21,598 bases of DNA from Hypsibius dujardini (Eukaryota > Tardigrada > Eutardigrada > Parachela > Hypsibiidae): contig LRSR01007858.1 of NCBI GenBank assembly GCA_001579985.1, forward strand, positions 1-21,598, written 5' to 3'. Position 1 is the stretch's first letter; every line of letters begins with the position of its first letter. Of this stretch, positions 9,569 to 19,204 are shown piece by piece. The translations under genes and the position numbers were made by a program. A model generated the notes under the pieces. The model searched no databases. It was not told where the DNA came from and saw nothing but the letters and a program-made list of their open reading frames with translations.

Positions 9569-12500
9569 TCACTTTGTCATTGGAAAAGCCGAAACGAGTT
9601 CCGCGGCATCTGGTCGATCGGCTGCATTGCGCGTCAAGCACCGTTCGACTATTTCTTTGACCTGGGCATTCATGCCCCGCATTGCTGACAAATCTGGGTG
9701 TGCTCCGCTATCTACATGTCTCAATAATTGGTGCTCAAGACGGTCAGTGTGATAGCTCCGTTGTGGAGTTGTGCAGTCAAGCACTATGGGGGCGTTTTGA
9801 AGGTTAATATACGGCACAAGCCCACCGTTCAGAAGTTCCAACACCACGCATCCGAAACTCCAAATATCGGTCGCCCGTCCAATTCCAGTTGATTTTTTTT
9901 CCTCACCTAACCTCGGTGGGTTGCAAATGTTCAGCAGAAGTTCAGGTGACATGTGCCATAATGTGCCTTGATTGGCCGGGACTCCGGCGGTAACAGTCCT
10001 TCCTTCTTTTAACAGGTAAAGGTTTTCCATATCTCCAATCCTACACGTTGATTTGTCCTCCGACAAGAAAATGTTTTCCCCTTTGAGGTCACCATGTATG
10101 ATCGGTGTCTGCTTCTGCGAACTGAACTGACGCGCATGGAGATAACTCAGACCTTTTGCAATTTGGCGAAGGTAACGAAGAATGTCCTCGTTTCTTAGGT
10201 TTTTAAGTTTTGCCAGCTCGTTAAGATTCCCGCCTGTCAACAAAATCGCATAAAATATAATCGCAAAATAGGTCAATCAGAACAATATTTCTTTGATTAT
10301 ATGTACCTAGATAGTATTCCATAAGAACTGCTGTCAGTGGAGACGGATAAGGGCGACCATTACGCGGATCGATTGGTACGATTCCACAGCAGATGTATCG
10401 CACAACGTTTGGGTGATTCAGGGAAAGCAGTGCAGTTTTAGACACAGCGTCAAGCTTGTCCCATTTTAGTACTTTCAGAGCTAATCGATAATTTCTGTAA
10501 CTGAAAGTCACCTTTTGCGGATCGTTATTGTTGGTAGGTTTAATGTCGTAGACATCTGCGTAGGTACCATATCCAATATTTTTAACCTCTTCAAAAAAGA
10601 GCTTGAAACCTTCTCCATCTGCGGCATCAGTTGAATAAATTAGGTGGAGTTGTGGTGGAGAGTTATCTCGGTTCATTAGGTTTTCCAAGGCAACGGTGAG
10701 TTCAGTCGCCACTGGCCGGTCAGCTGGTTTTGACAGGCAACGTTTAACAATATCTTTTAGAGGTGCACTCATGTGTTGGGAGTCGCCGGAAGACAAATCC
10801 GGGTGTGCCCTTTTTTTCACCTGTCGTAACAACTCCAGCCCAGCTGGGGGATCCCTCGAAGGGTTGTTAAAGTCCAGCTGCAAGGGTTTGCCCTTGGAGG
10901 TCACATACGGAACTTGTCCTTTGTTGAACATTTCAAGAGCGAGGCACCCGAAACTCCAGATGTCATCAGCTGGCTCGACTTCGGTTTGTTTCTCAACTGC
11001 AACCGGAGTTCCGAAAGCCCTCCCAATGCCCGCGAAAACGTTTGTTTTGTCGAGCCGGTTAAAAGTGCTAAATAAAAGTTCTGGGGACATATGCAGCAAC
11101 GAACTTGGGTCACCATCAATTGCTTCCATTTTGTCCAGAGAGAAAAAGTTCCACCAGTCGCTAATCTTGCAGTTTAGTCGGTCTGCCGTTAATAGTACCT
11201 TCGAACCTCTGATGTCCCCGTGAGCTGGGGATGACATTAAATGTTACATGTCAAATTCAAATCAAATCAAATCGGATCCATTTTTGATTTGAAACTCACT
11301 TGATTTGATTTTGAAATTCATTTGTTTTTGATTTGATTTTAGGTATTTTAAGCCAATTTTGCTCCCTAAAACTCCGTAAATTCTTACTATTTTATCAGTT
11401 TGGGTAGTCATTTGAACGGCGAAGTTCATTTTTTTGTTTTATGAGGCAAACCGGAGTGGGGAAGAATTCAACTTACATTACAAATACCTAATTTTTTCAA
11501 ATATTATTATTGCCATATTCAACATTCTCATAAACTTTATTTGGAGAGCACTGTACAACGCCATTCCTACCGTAAGCAGTTATGCCATGAAGATAAGTCA
11601 GTCCATTTGCAACCTGTCGCAGGAACCAGCAAGTTTCCCAATCAGTGAGGACGGTGTCCGTGACCAGTGAATTCAGACTGCCCCCTACAATACATACGTT
11701 TCACTAAGTCAAAGCAATCTATATGATACTTTAGGCAGGCCAGAAGAATGTGCTCACAGACCTGGATAATACTCCATAAGAATTCCAATTTTTGGCGGGT
11801 TCCAGATCGATATCTGCCCGCTAAGTAAATATTCCACAACGTTTGGATGACGCAGTGATTGAAGAGTAATATCCTGCCTACCCGTCAACGGCCGTAATAT
11901 TTTGCCTGCTCGCAGAATTTTCAAAGCCAGCTTTTGACCTTTGAAGAGAAATGACACTTCCGGTGGGACATTGTTGCTTATGATTGTAATAAGGCGGATA
12001 TTGGAGTGGAGATTCATTTTGATGGATGCATCCCATTCAATTTGAAATGATCCTTCATTGGTAGGGGTTGAATAAGAGAAATAAACTGGTGCAGGCATAT
12101 TTCGTTTCGGAACGTTTTCAGTCGCCGTCTTCCGCAGAAGATGTGCGGATAATGCAGCGCCGCGGGCCACCATCACGTCCGCTTGACTCAGTATGAATAT
12201 CGGTTGGATCAGCACATGCTGTACCAGTGCACGCACGCGCGGCAGCCGCATGCCACCACCGACGGCCAGCAGGAAATCCAACGGACGATCGTGGCCCGGT
12301 GACCCTTTCAACTGACGCAACAATGGCGGGATACGTAAGTAAACGTCGGTGCACATCTGATCAAACTGCTCCGGTGAAATTATCAATCCCGCCACCGGTA
12401 AGGTGGATCGCACATTTTCGGTGGGTTTGTTAGCGAAGCACTCCTTGATCCTAGTCGCTTCCCTCAGCACCAGCAGCTCTTTCTCCGTAGCCGTTCCGCG

Positions 12501-13358
12501 GTACGCTGCCACGGGACCGTCCACCGAGTCCTGAAGAGCCTGGAGCAGGAAGCTTCGCACACAGTCATCGAAATGACTCCCTCCAAGGTTCGTGTCACAA
12601 TGCGTCGCCTCAATGGCGATGATACCGTCGGCAGTGCAGGTCAAGATGGAGGCCGTCAGGCAGCGATCGCCCATATCCACCACTGCGAATCGGCGTCCCT
12701 TGATCGCGGTGTCGACATTGACTGCCTCGAACGGCGGAACTGTGGTGAAACCCAGGGTCGCGGCCACGGGGTCTTCGATTAGTCCGACCACGCGCAGACC
12801 AGCCGCCGCGGCACTTTCGCGCACAGCAGCCCGTTTGTCCGGCCCGAAATGACAGGGAATCGTGATGGCCACCTCGCTAATGAGAGAGTGATTGTTCAAG
12901 TAACTCTCCGCCTCGGCGACGAGATGGCGGAACATTTTCCCGACTAGTAGCGTCACCGTGTCGTGTTCCGTTTGACCTGGCGTAGCCCGCATTCGAAACG
13001 TAGCACGACCACGAGCGTCGAACGCCACCCGACCAGTCATCTCAATGATCGTGTCATTTGGAGGAGGCCGGCTGTTAGCCACGCCACGTCCGAGGTGCCG
13101 TTTCAAGTCGCAGGCGCCTTGCTCGGAAGCAGGAGCGCCGTTGGCTTCGACCAGGGCAATCGTTCCCGCCAGGTATTGACCGGGCCAGTCAGCCGCGCGT
13201 GCTACGTAAGTTGGGAAGCGGCTGGTTGATGTGAGTGCGTTCTGGAAGACCGTTAGTTCACCATGAAAGGGAAAATTGTAGGCGGCGATGGAGCAGTTCC
13301 GATTTCCGAAATCAATTCCGATTGATAGAGTTAGTTTAACGCCTTCCCCCTGTGCCAT
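9569..13358 (-). CDS. Hsp70 ATPase domain fused to two tandem protein kinase domains
   Basis: Inferred exons in gene order are 13358-11762, 11684-11571, 11224-10307 and 10233-9569. All phases agree, giving 1,097 residues. Residues 1-410 are a divergent Hsp70 nucleotide-binding domain: IGIDFGNRNCSIAAYN (phosphate 1, usual Thr pair lost), VAITIPCHFGPDKRAAV, LIEDPVAATLGF, VVDMGDRC (phosphate 2, glycines lost), LAVGGGMRLPRVRALV (adenosine site) and VARGAALSA. No substrate-binding domain follows. Kinase 1 (about 424-757) has Lys480, HPNVVEYL, HGDIRGSK (572-579), SDWW in place of DFG, and DIWSFGCLALEM; it lacks a glycine loop and the catalytic-loop Asn, so it is probably a pseudokinase. Kinase 2 (about 758-1097) has GYGTYADV (788-795), Lys821, HGDLKGEN (923-930), GDME in place of DFG, MSPELL and DIWSFGCVVLELL; it may be active and looks MAP3K-like. 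Hsp70 and the kinase 1 N-lobe share one uninterrupted exon, so the fusion is real at gene level. Substrates are unknown. Confidence 0.9.
11225..11570 (-). mobile_element. introner-like intron, copy B (in kinase 1 module)
   Basis: The complete 346-base second intron of the fusion gene, just before the HGD catalytic loop of kinase 1. Its donor end GTAGGAATGGC is identical to copy A. The 44-base core (11516-11559) differs from copy A by three mismatches and a 2-base gap. The acceptor end again has GAATTTGACAT...ATGTCATCCC. The ATTTGATTTGA-type sequence lies at 11255-11340. Kinase 2 has no intron at the matching place. Confidence 0.55.
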
Positions 13359-13360
13359 CT
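13359..13360 (-). promoter_or_regulatory. splice acceptor immediately before the ATG
   Basis: On the gene strand CACTAAGTCTCTCCACAG ends exactly at the start codon of the fusion gene, with a branch-point-like CTAAG, a pyrimidine tract and CAG. It could be the end of a 5' UTR intron or a spliced-leader site. An in-frame TAA lies just upstream, so coding starts at this ATG. Confidence 0.45.
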
Positions 13361-14201
13361 GTGGAGAGACTTAGTGTACGAACAGTTTGGATAATTCTCA
13401 AGACTATCCTGGGGATGTTTGGAAGGGTTTCGGCGAGACTTCTTTAGACCGATTCCAAAATATGAACAAAATACCTAAGCAAACTTCCCGTGTTTAATGG
13501 AGGTGCAATATTATCTGAGCTCAGTTATTAACTAACGCGAAGACCAAATACGCGACGTCGTATGCAGGTGTTTGCATGTCTATCTATGTCGTTACATACG
13601 CTCGTTTCGGTCTAATGCAGTATGCGAGTGGAAGGAAAGCACTCAAACACGGGGCAGATTCAGACTGAAGCCGCAATCTTATCCTTCTAGGCTGGAAATG
13701 ATTATCGCCTTCCTTCTTGTCCTACCGATGAATTTGTCTGGCATCACTGACTTTGAATTATGTCGTCGAAAAGCGATTGTACTGAAATGATATCTCAGCA
13801 AGCCATATTTACGGTCACAATCATTATCGCTCGTCCTTTCGAATGCTCTAAGCAGAAGGAAGGACACGATATCTTTTGTATCTGACTTCGAGGACTGAAA
13901 TTAGTAGCGGCAAAAAATGTTAGTCCTTCGAGCTTCCATTGTCCAGTTCAAACGAACTTGATGCACAATACCGTAAATGTTAAAAAATAATTGCAACTTG
14001 TACTCAACGTTTTGCTCCACCAAAAACAATTTGACGAATTATTTTTCGCACCCATTCCATCTGAATTTAGCTACGACAAAAAAATGTTTTTCTAGAATTA
14101 TGGCTGAAATTTGAAGATTGGTCAGATTACCGATTATAGCTTTTGAAAAAGTGTGAAGCCAATTGATTTTTAAAAGAATGTTATTGTGAAGGTCAGGATA
14201 A
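13361..14201. other. divergent intergenic region, no gene seen
   Basis: It separates the start of the fusion gene from the plus-strand Hsp70-like pseudogene and should hold the fusion-gene promoter. No TATA box or coding frame is convincing. Confidence 0.45.
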
Positions 14202-15047
14202 GCGCCATCTCCGCCGCCATATAGACTGTCAAAGGCGGGTTTGAGATCTTCCTCAACAGCGACAGCATCCAACGAAGTCCCAAATATTTTTACAAATATC
14301 CCGACAGAGACTTTTTTGGAACCGAAGCGGTTTAATTGTCTACCGTGGCCGCGGAGAACTCCGCCTCTGATGTCGCCATCTTCATGGCCGTCGGACTGTG
14401 GAAAGCCCAAAACATTTGCACCAGCCACGTTTATCCGTTCCGCCTTAACCGGTGCGGTGCGACGGCCTTCACCTTAAACGACGGGAGTACCTTGACACCC
14501 AAAGCTATCGTGAAAGTTCATCTGAAAAATGTTTTGAAGCAGACGGACGGAATTTATAATGTCTGCGTTCTCACCGTTCTTCTCGAATGGCCGAAGAAAA
14601 TCAGAGAGCTTCAAGGAATCCGCACAATCTACTGGACTTTCCAAAGTCGTTTTACTCGATTCGCATGTCGCAGCCTTACTCTATGCCGCCGTCTGATGGT
14701 CATCCTCAGTCCAGCTCGGCCTTGATCTTACCGTCATCAATGTATTGAGTTTGTGTAACGGTGTTAATGTGTTCTTGGTTGGAGGGACGACTCGGCTGAC
14801 AGCTTTGATTAAGGCAATTGAGGGTGAGGGTGGGCAACCCTTTCCGGACAAAACGGTTACGTATGTTGCGGCCTTCTTTGCGTACATGCTGTCGAAGTGT
14901 GAGGACTGAGAACAGATCAATCTAGAGAGCCATGCACGAACTTTGGCGGAGCTGGGTAGTGCAGATTCCGGATGGGCGATCCTAAACGCGGAAGTACTGA
15001 CCGCGCGTGTAAGAAAGGAACGTGTTCGTGAACAGGTCAAGAGGTAG
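14202..15047 (+). pseudogene. Hsp70/Grp170 (HYOU1)-like pseudogene
   Basis: Plus-strand frames spell an Hsp70 ATPase domain in order, with breaks. One frame has GGFEIFLNSDSIQRSPK and DRDFFGTEAV (like the EIVLN..SRRKTP..ERFFG region of Grp170), then a TAA at 14333. It continues with LNDGSTLTPKAIVKVHLKN and VCVLTVLLEWPKK (the VxTVP strand). The frame then shifts near 14600 into FKESAQSTGLSKVVLLDSH and AALLYAAV, where AGLxVLxLIxxxTAxALxYG is expected. A TGA at 14694 follows. After an apparent internal deletion come VFLVGGTTRLTALIKAIEG and VTYVAAFFAYML, the adenosine-site and VAxGAA motifs, then a TGA at 14907. A charged helical frame stays open to TAG at 15045. Frameshift, stops and deletion argue for a pseudogene, not introns. 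The best match is the Grp170 branch; a generic Hsp70 is the alternative. It is more conventional in motifs than the Hsp70 part of the neighbouring fusion gene. Confidence 0.6.
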
Positions 15048-15059
15048 CACACATACCGG

Positions 15060-15689
15060 CTTCAGCTCCGAATTTGATGAAACGCGTACGACCAAAACAC
15101 TGACGAATGACCAGGAAATCAGGGATGACGAACAATATGATCTCGACGACTTGACCGCCAACAACGAAGAGGCACGCTATTGGAACGCTAGTGTTTTGAC
15201 TACCCAAACGGACGATTTCCCGCCTTGTCCGTTGAAGACTCGGAACACAACGTTTCCCTCCTCTCTCGAACTACAAACAGCAGCAACTGGTCCGAAACGA
15301 TCTCGACGGTGATGGAGGAGGCGACCGAGTATTATGCATCTCTAGGACCTTCAGAACAAATTTGATCAGGCGATGGGCACGGCGACCCGGTGACAATTAA
15401 TGAACCACAGCCAAGCCGAACGAGTTTTAGAAGAGTTGATTTGCACTGAAGGAGATTACATCGCGGATTTCAAATACGTCCTCGATGTAGGTCCCCAACC
15501 CGGAGACGAAGGGCTGACTTTTCACCTAATGACATTTATTTAAGTACGGAATATTACTTTATTGTGCTTTAGAACTGTCTGCTTAACTTAGCATCTGATC
15601 CAAAGGCTCCCATCAGACTCTGTGACAAACGGAACGAGATTTTCGATAATATCGGAGACTACTGGCCAGTTTTCGCACAAGCCGTTTAA
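15060..15689 (+). pseudogene. RhoGEF (DH domain) fragment, probably broken
   Basis: The clearest part is the frame at 15400-15486, reading ERVLEELICTEGDYIADFKYV, a typical start of a Dbl-homology domain (exchange factor for Rho GTPases). A phase-0 intron (15487-15572; GTAGGT...GCTTTAG) joins it to 15573-15689, which reads RLCDKRNEIFDNIGDYWPVF, the next DH helix, and ends in TAA. Only about 67 of some 180 DH residues are present, so the domain is truncated. Upstream, acidic plus-strand frames (EIRDDEQYDLDDLTANNEE; then SVEDSEHNVSLLSRTTNSSN; then MEEATEYYASLGPSEQI and a TGA) sit in different frames and may be its decayed N-terminal part. Polyadenylation signals follow the stop by about 30 bases. 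Confidence 0.45.
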
Positions 15690-15720
15690 AATGTCACCCT
15701 AGTTCTGATATTTGTGGAAT

Positions 15721-15731
15721 AATAAAATAAA
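15721..15731 (+). promoter_or_regulatory. overlapping AATAAA polyadenylation signals
   Basis: AATAAAATAAA begins 32 bases after the stop of the DH fragment, so a truncated transcript could be made from this locus. Confidence 0.4.
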
Positions 15732-15828
15732 TCAGCAGTGTCTGTATGTTTCAGGGCCCACCGGCACAACCACCCTCCTGCTACAGCAGTGGAATAATAG
15801 AATAATCCGCATAGATTACATGGTTAAG

Positions 15829-16085
15829 AGAGACCTGACGAGCGATGACACAAGGCTTATAGAAAAATCTAGTGGCTAGTTATGACACACCTTATAGACA
15901 TTGCACATAAGCTGTTAAAAGATCAGACGCAAGGTACCTGAATCACTGTTGGGATTGAAGTTATGGGGTTACTGTATAGGATTAGTACTGTAAGGTCAAG
16001 GGGTACCGGGGGCCCTATCGGAATAGGAGTTACGGAGTTACGTATATTTACAATACTGTCTTTCGAGGGGTGCCGGAGGCGGAGG
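15829..16085 (+). repeat. dispersed repeat, long copy (+)
   Basis: Begins AGAGACCTGACGAGCGATGA, passes CTTATAGACATTGCAC and GATCAGACGCAAGGT, and ends in two ~69 bp modules (ATGGGGTTACTGTATAGG, GGTCAAGGGGTACCGGGGG). The same order occurs inverted at 19021-19204. No coding capacity is visible. Confidence 0.7.
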
Positions 16086-16420
16086 TTATGATAGACTTAG
16101 ATTTATGGAACAATCGTATGATTAATAAAAATTTGCAAAAGTTTGTCTCGACGCCCCCTTTCAAACTGAAACTACTCACTCAGTATCACTATTGCTCTTT
16201 ATATATGATATAACCTGTTTGTTACGTAGAGTGACCAATGCTGTAGCAAATGCCAAAGGAATGCTTTGAAGATTTTGTAAAAAGGGTTTTAAGAAAATGG
16301 CTCTGTACACCTTGTTTCACAAAAGATAATTTTTCGATTTCAAAGCAGTGCAAACACAGTTTGACATGGAGACTAGTGAACAGACAGGCAAGTCAACGAT
16401 GGATACAACTATTGCTTCCG
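16086..16420. other. intergenic, no gene seen
   Basis: AT-rich; open frames here have no recognised motif. Confidence 0.45.
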
Positions 16421-16705
16421 TTGGAGGATGAGAATTTGGAAACGCTGAAGACAGTGAAAACACGGCAACCACGATAAGCTGCTGGAGGATGAGGGATTTG
16501 TAAACGCTGGTGACGGTGGAAACAGGGCGACCGTCATAAACTCTGCTGGAGGATGGGTGGCGATAAGTGGTGGAATATGATGACCGTGGAAACGCTGGCG
16601 ACCGTCATAAACTCTGCTGGAGGATAGATAGCAATATGCGGCGTTCGTGGAAACATTGGGGACATCCATAACCTCCGTTGGAGGTGGGCGACCTTGGAAC
16701 TCTGG
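16421..16705. repeat. degenerate ~61-71 bp tandem repeat
   Basis: Five GGAGGATG-type starts (16423, 16484, 16548, 16619, 16680) are spaced 61, 64, 71 and 61 bases apart. Shared blocks are GTGGAAACGCTGG and GACCGTCATAAACTCTGCTG. No stable frame runs through it. Confidence 0.65.
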
Positions 16706-17301
16706 CTACGCCACCGAATTTCTCCACCGAACAGTGACTACATGTGCAGCACGCGAATCAAGTAGGAGTGCTTTACTGGATTAGTGAATCTAATCACAGC
16801 TACTATGATTACAATTTTCAACGAAAAGTATGCACAAATGGACAAATGCAAAATCAAAGGATCTAAAAAAGCTCGTTAAACAGAAAACTACCACGCATGC
16901 AAATGTCAATCTACGTTATATTCTGCGAAGGTCCTCCTGCCTGGTCTCATTACTTTTTTGTCTTTCGCTAAGCACTCCAAGAGAAGTCGATTACGGTTAA
17001 TAATGAGGCGGTGCAACAAAAATATCTGGTGTTTTCTGGACATTAAATTGAGCTGCTTCTTATATTTTACAAGTCAGCTAAATGTTTGCTCTGCGGCCAT
17101 AATATTTTGCCGAGGCCGAGGCCGAGGCCGAGAGTAGCGTTGAATTTGTTGAGATGGTACAGCTTCTCGCAGGTAGTGTCCTTATGGGTTCTGATGTGGA
17201 GACCATCAATTAATTTAGAGATTTTCTGTCACATTCTGTCATACCGCACCGGTAGAGGAAGCGGCTGCTTAGATGCTTTCAGGCGGTACTATACACGTGG
17301 C
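16706..17301. other. intergenic with (GCCGAG)4
   Basis: No gene seen. A short perfect hexamer run (GCCGAG, about four copies) lies near 17111-17134. Confidence 0.5.
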
Positions 17302-17469
17302 ATACCAGGCAAACGCTATGGGTTGAATCACTACTTGGGTTGAATCGGTGGGGTGGCGGAGAGCGCCCCGAGTGTGAATTGTAAAAAAACACTCATGCAG
17401 CAGTACACACACCGCCTGCGGCGCCCCTCCGCCACCCGACCGATTCAACCCATAGCGTTTGCTTGGTAT
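17302..17469. repeat. inverted repeat, possible MITE or hairpin
   Basis: ATACCAGGCAAACGCTATGG at the left pairs with CCATAGCGTTTGCTTGGTAT at the right. The arms extend inward through GGGTTGAATCGG and GGGTGGCGGAG to a spacer of about 50 bases. The left arm carries a 17-base tandem duplication (TGGGTTGAATC repeated) that has no partner on the right. No clear target duplication was found. Confidence 0.65.
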
Positions 17470-19020
17470 TGATAAAGAATTTCACGCGCTAGTTATACAA
17501 TTACCTTATTATGGTAAACTAGGTGGAAATTCTACCATTAATATTACGGAAGACATTGTAGGCGTTGATAAAGCCACACAACCAGACTTAAAAAGATCTG
17601 GCTTAAGCTTTTAGCCCGAAGAATGATTGCTTATTTGAAAAAATAAAGCGAAGGCATTCTGGGTTCCCCATATGAAAATCGTCCCAAGCAAGCATAGAAC
17701 CGGGTGCGGATTGTATTTGGACCCGCCCAGTACACCCGAATTTCATAAAAAACTTATTTTCAATATATGGACCTAACTTTCTGATACTCGATGCATACGA
17801 CATCGTAGGCTTTCATGGTATTGTCTGTTTGAAGAAGCCTCGTTGAGTTTTTCTCAACGTACAGAACAACACTTTTCAAAACGACATTAACCGTACATAG
17901 GAAGATTTATAATCATAGACCTTTGCGTACAAATTCTGGATCTGTAGACGAATCTGGGGACGATTGTGACAAATGGTGAGCATTTGTTTATAATAGTCTA
18001 CTAGACATGTTCAAATCGTGTTAGTTTACATGTAGAAAAATTATACTTCCGGCCGAAAGAGCTCATAGGAAAAGTATTTTTGCTACATGAGCTTCATGAT
18101 GTTTGGATTCAGGTTTGGGGTGGGGCACTGTTAACATTTAGACGACATTGCGGAAAGGGGACCTTCGGCAATGAAGCCTTGTGGTGTTTGGAACTAGTCC
18201 CAATAGTTTAATCGCCTGCGGCACTGTCAAGTGGTTTCCGGATTAGAAATGGTTGTCTTTTTTATTTCGACCAAAAATTATCTTACTGCTTTTCTTTGCT
18301 CACCAGCGTAATGGTTTAATTTTTGGACGTAATGCTCAGTCGATTCAAATGTCTGTGACCTTCAAAAGGATATATTTTTCAAACAACGATAGCTTTCTTG
18401 GGTACGTTTTGCACATACATGCAGCAGATATGGCAATAATGAAGCGAATCTTTTCACCTAAGATATCAGTTGTAACTATTATTTGAGAATGTTCCTCGTA
18501 ACGGTAATTTGTTGATCTATTCGACTCTGTTGGAGATGGTGTACATGCACGTGCAGTATTGCAGCTCTAGCGCGTTCACTCACAGGGAAAATTTGAGTGA
18601 ATCAAAGACGTCAATTTACGAGTATTAGTAATAATAATCATCTGCATTGTTAGAGGCATTGAGCACGGTCTGTCCATTCCAGTGACGTCTACTTAAATGC
18701 GCATGATTGGAATGACAAGTTCAAAGGTCGGTGCGAGGGATTGTTATTGGCTTACGGAACGACCACACGTATGACGATATGCCGGCAACTGTGGAGAACG
18801 CCTGAAGGCATGATACTTTGAGCTTTATCGACTTTTTTGTAATTGGTTATAAAAAATTAAGCTGCAGCGCACTGTGCTAGATCATTTATGGGATGCAATC
18901 TGGTCGGCTTGACTACCTTAAACTGTTAAAGTTTGAGTGTTGAATTTGAAGTATTAACTGTATCACACACTATACGCGATACCCCCAGGGTGAATGTTTA
19001 TGGTTAAGATATCGTAAACA
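17470..19020. other. long AT-rich stretch, no gene seen
   Basis: About 1.5 kb with only short frames, none with a recognisable motif. No tRNA-like cloverleaf, tandem array or inverted repeat stood out. Confidence 0.5.
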
Positions 19021-19204
19021 CTCTCTGTACCCTTGACCTGAAAATACTGTACTTATACAGTAACTCCATAACTCCAACTCCACTAGGGCCTCCGACACCT
19101 TGCGTCTGATCTTGTAGCAGCTTACGTACAATGTTTATAAGGTGAGTCATAACTGGCCACTAGGTTTTTTTTATAAGTTTTGTGTCATCGCTCGCCTAAA
19201 TCTC
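19021..19204 (-). repeat. dispersed repeat, copy (-)
   Basis: The reverse complement aligns along its length with 15829-16085: GCGAGCGATGACACAA, CCAGTTATGACTCACCTTAT, GATCAGACGCAAGGTG, GGAGTTGGAGTTATGGAG and TTTTCAGGTCAAGGGTAC. Confidence 0.7.

Noticed and set aside
11685-11761. Alternative splice pair for the first kinase intron (donor GTGAGC, acceptor after GGGGGCAG)
   Set aside because: Also in phase, but the chosen pair gives YYPGGSLN, matching YYLGGNLN and the intron position in kinase 2.
14039-14428. 129-codon minus-strand frame containing EEDLKPAF, similar to the NSF linker piece ETDIKPAF
   Set aside because: The similarity is only a few residues, and the plus strand of the same stretch spells ordered Hsp70 motifs, so this is probably an antisense shadow.
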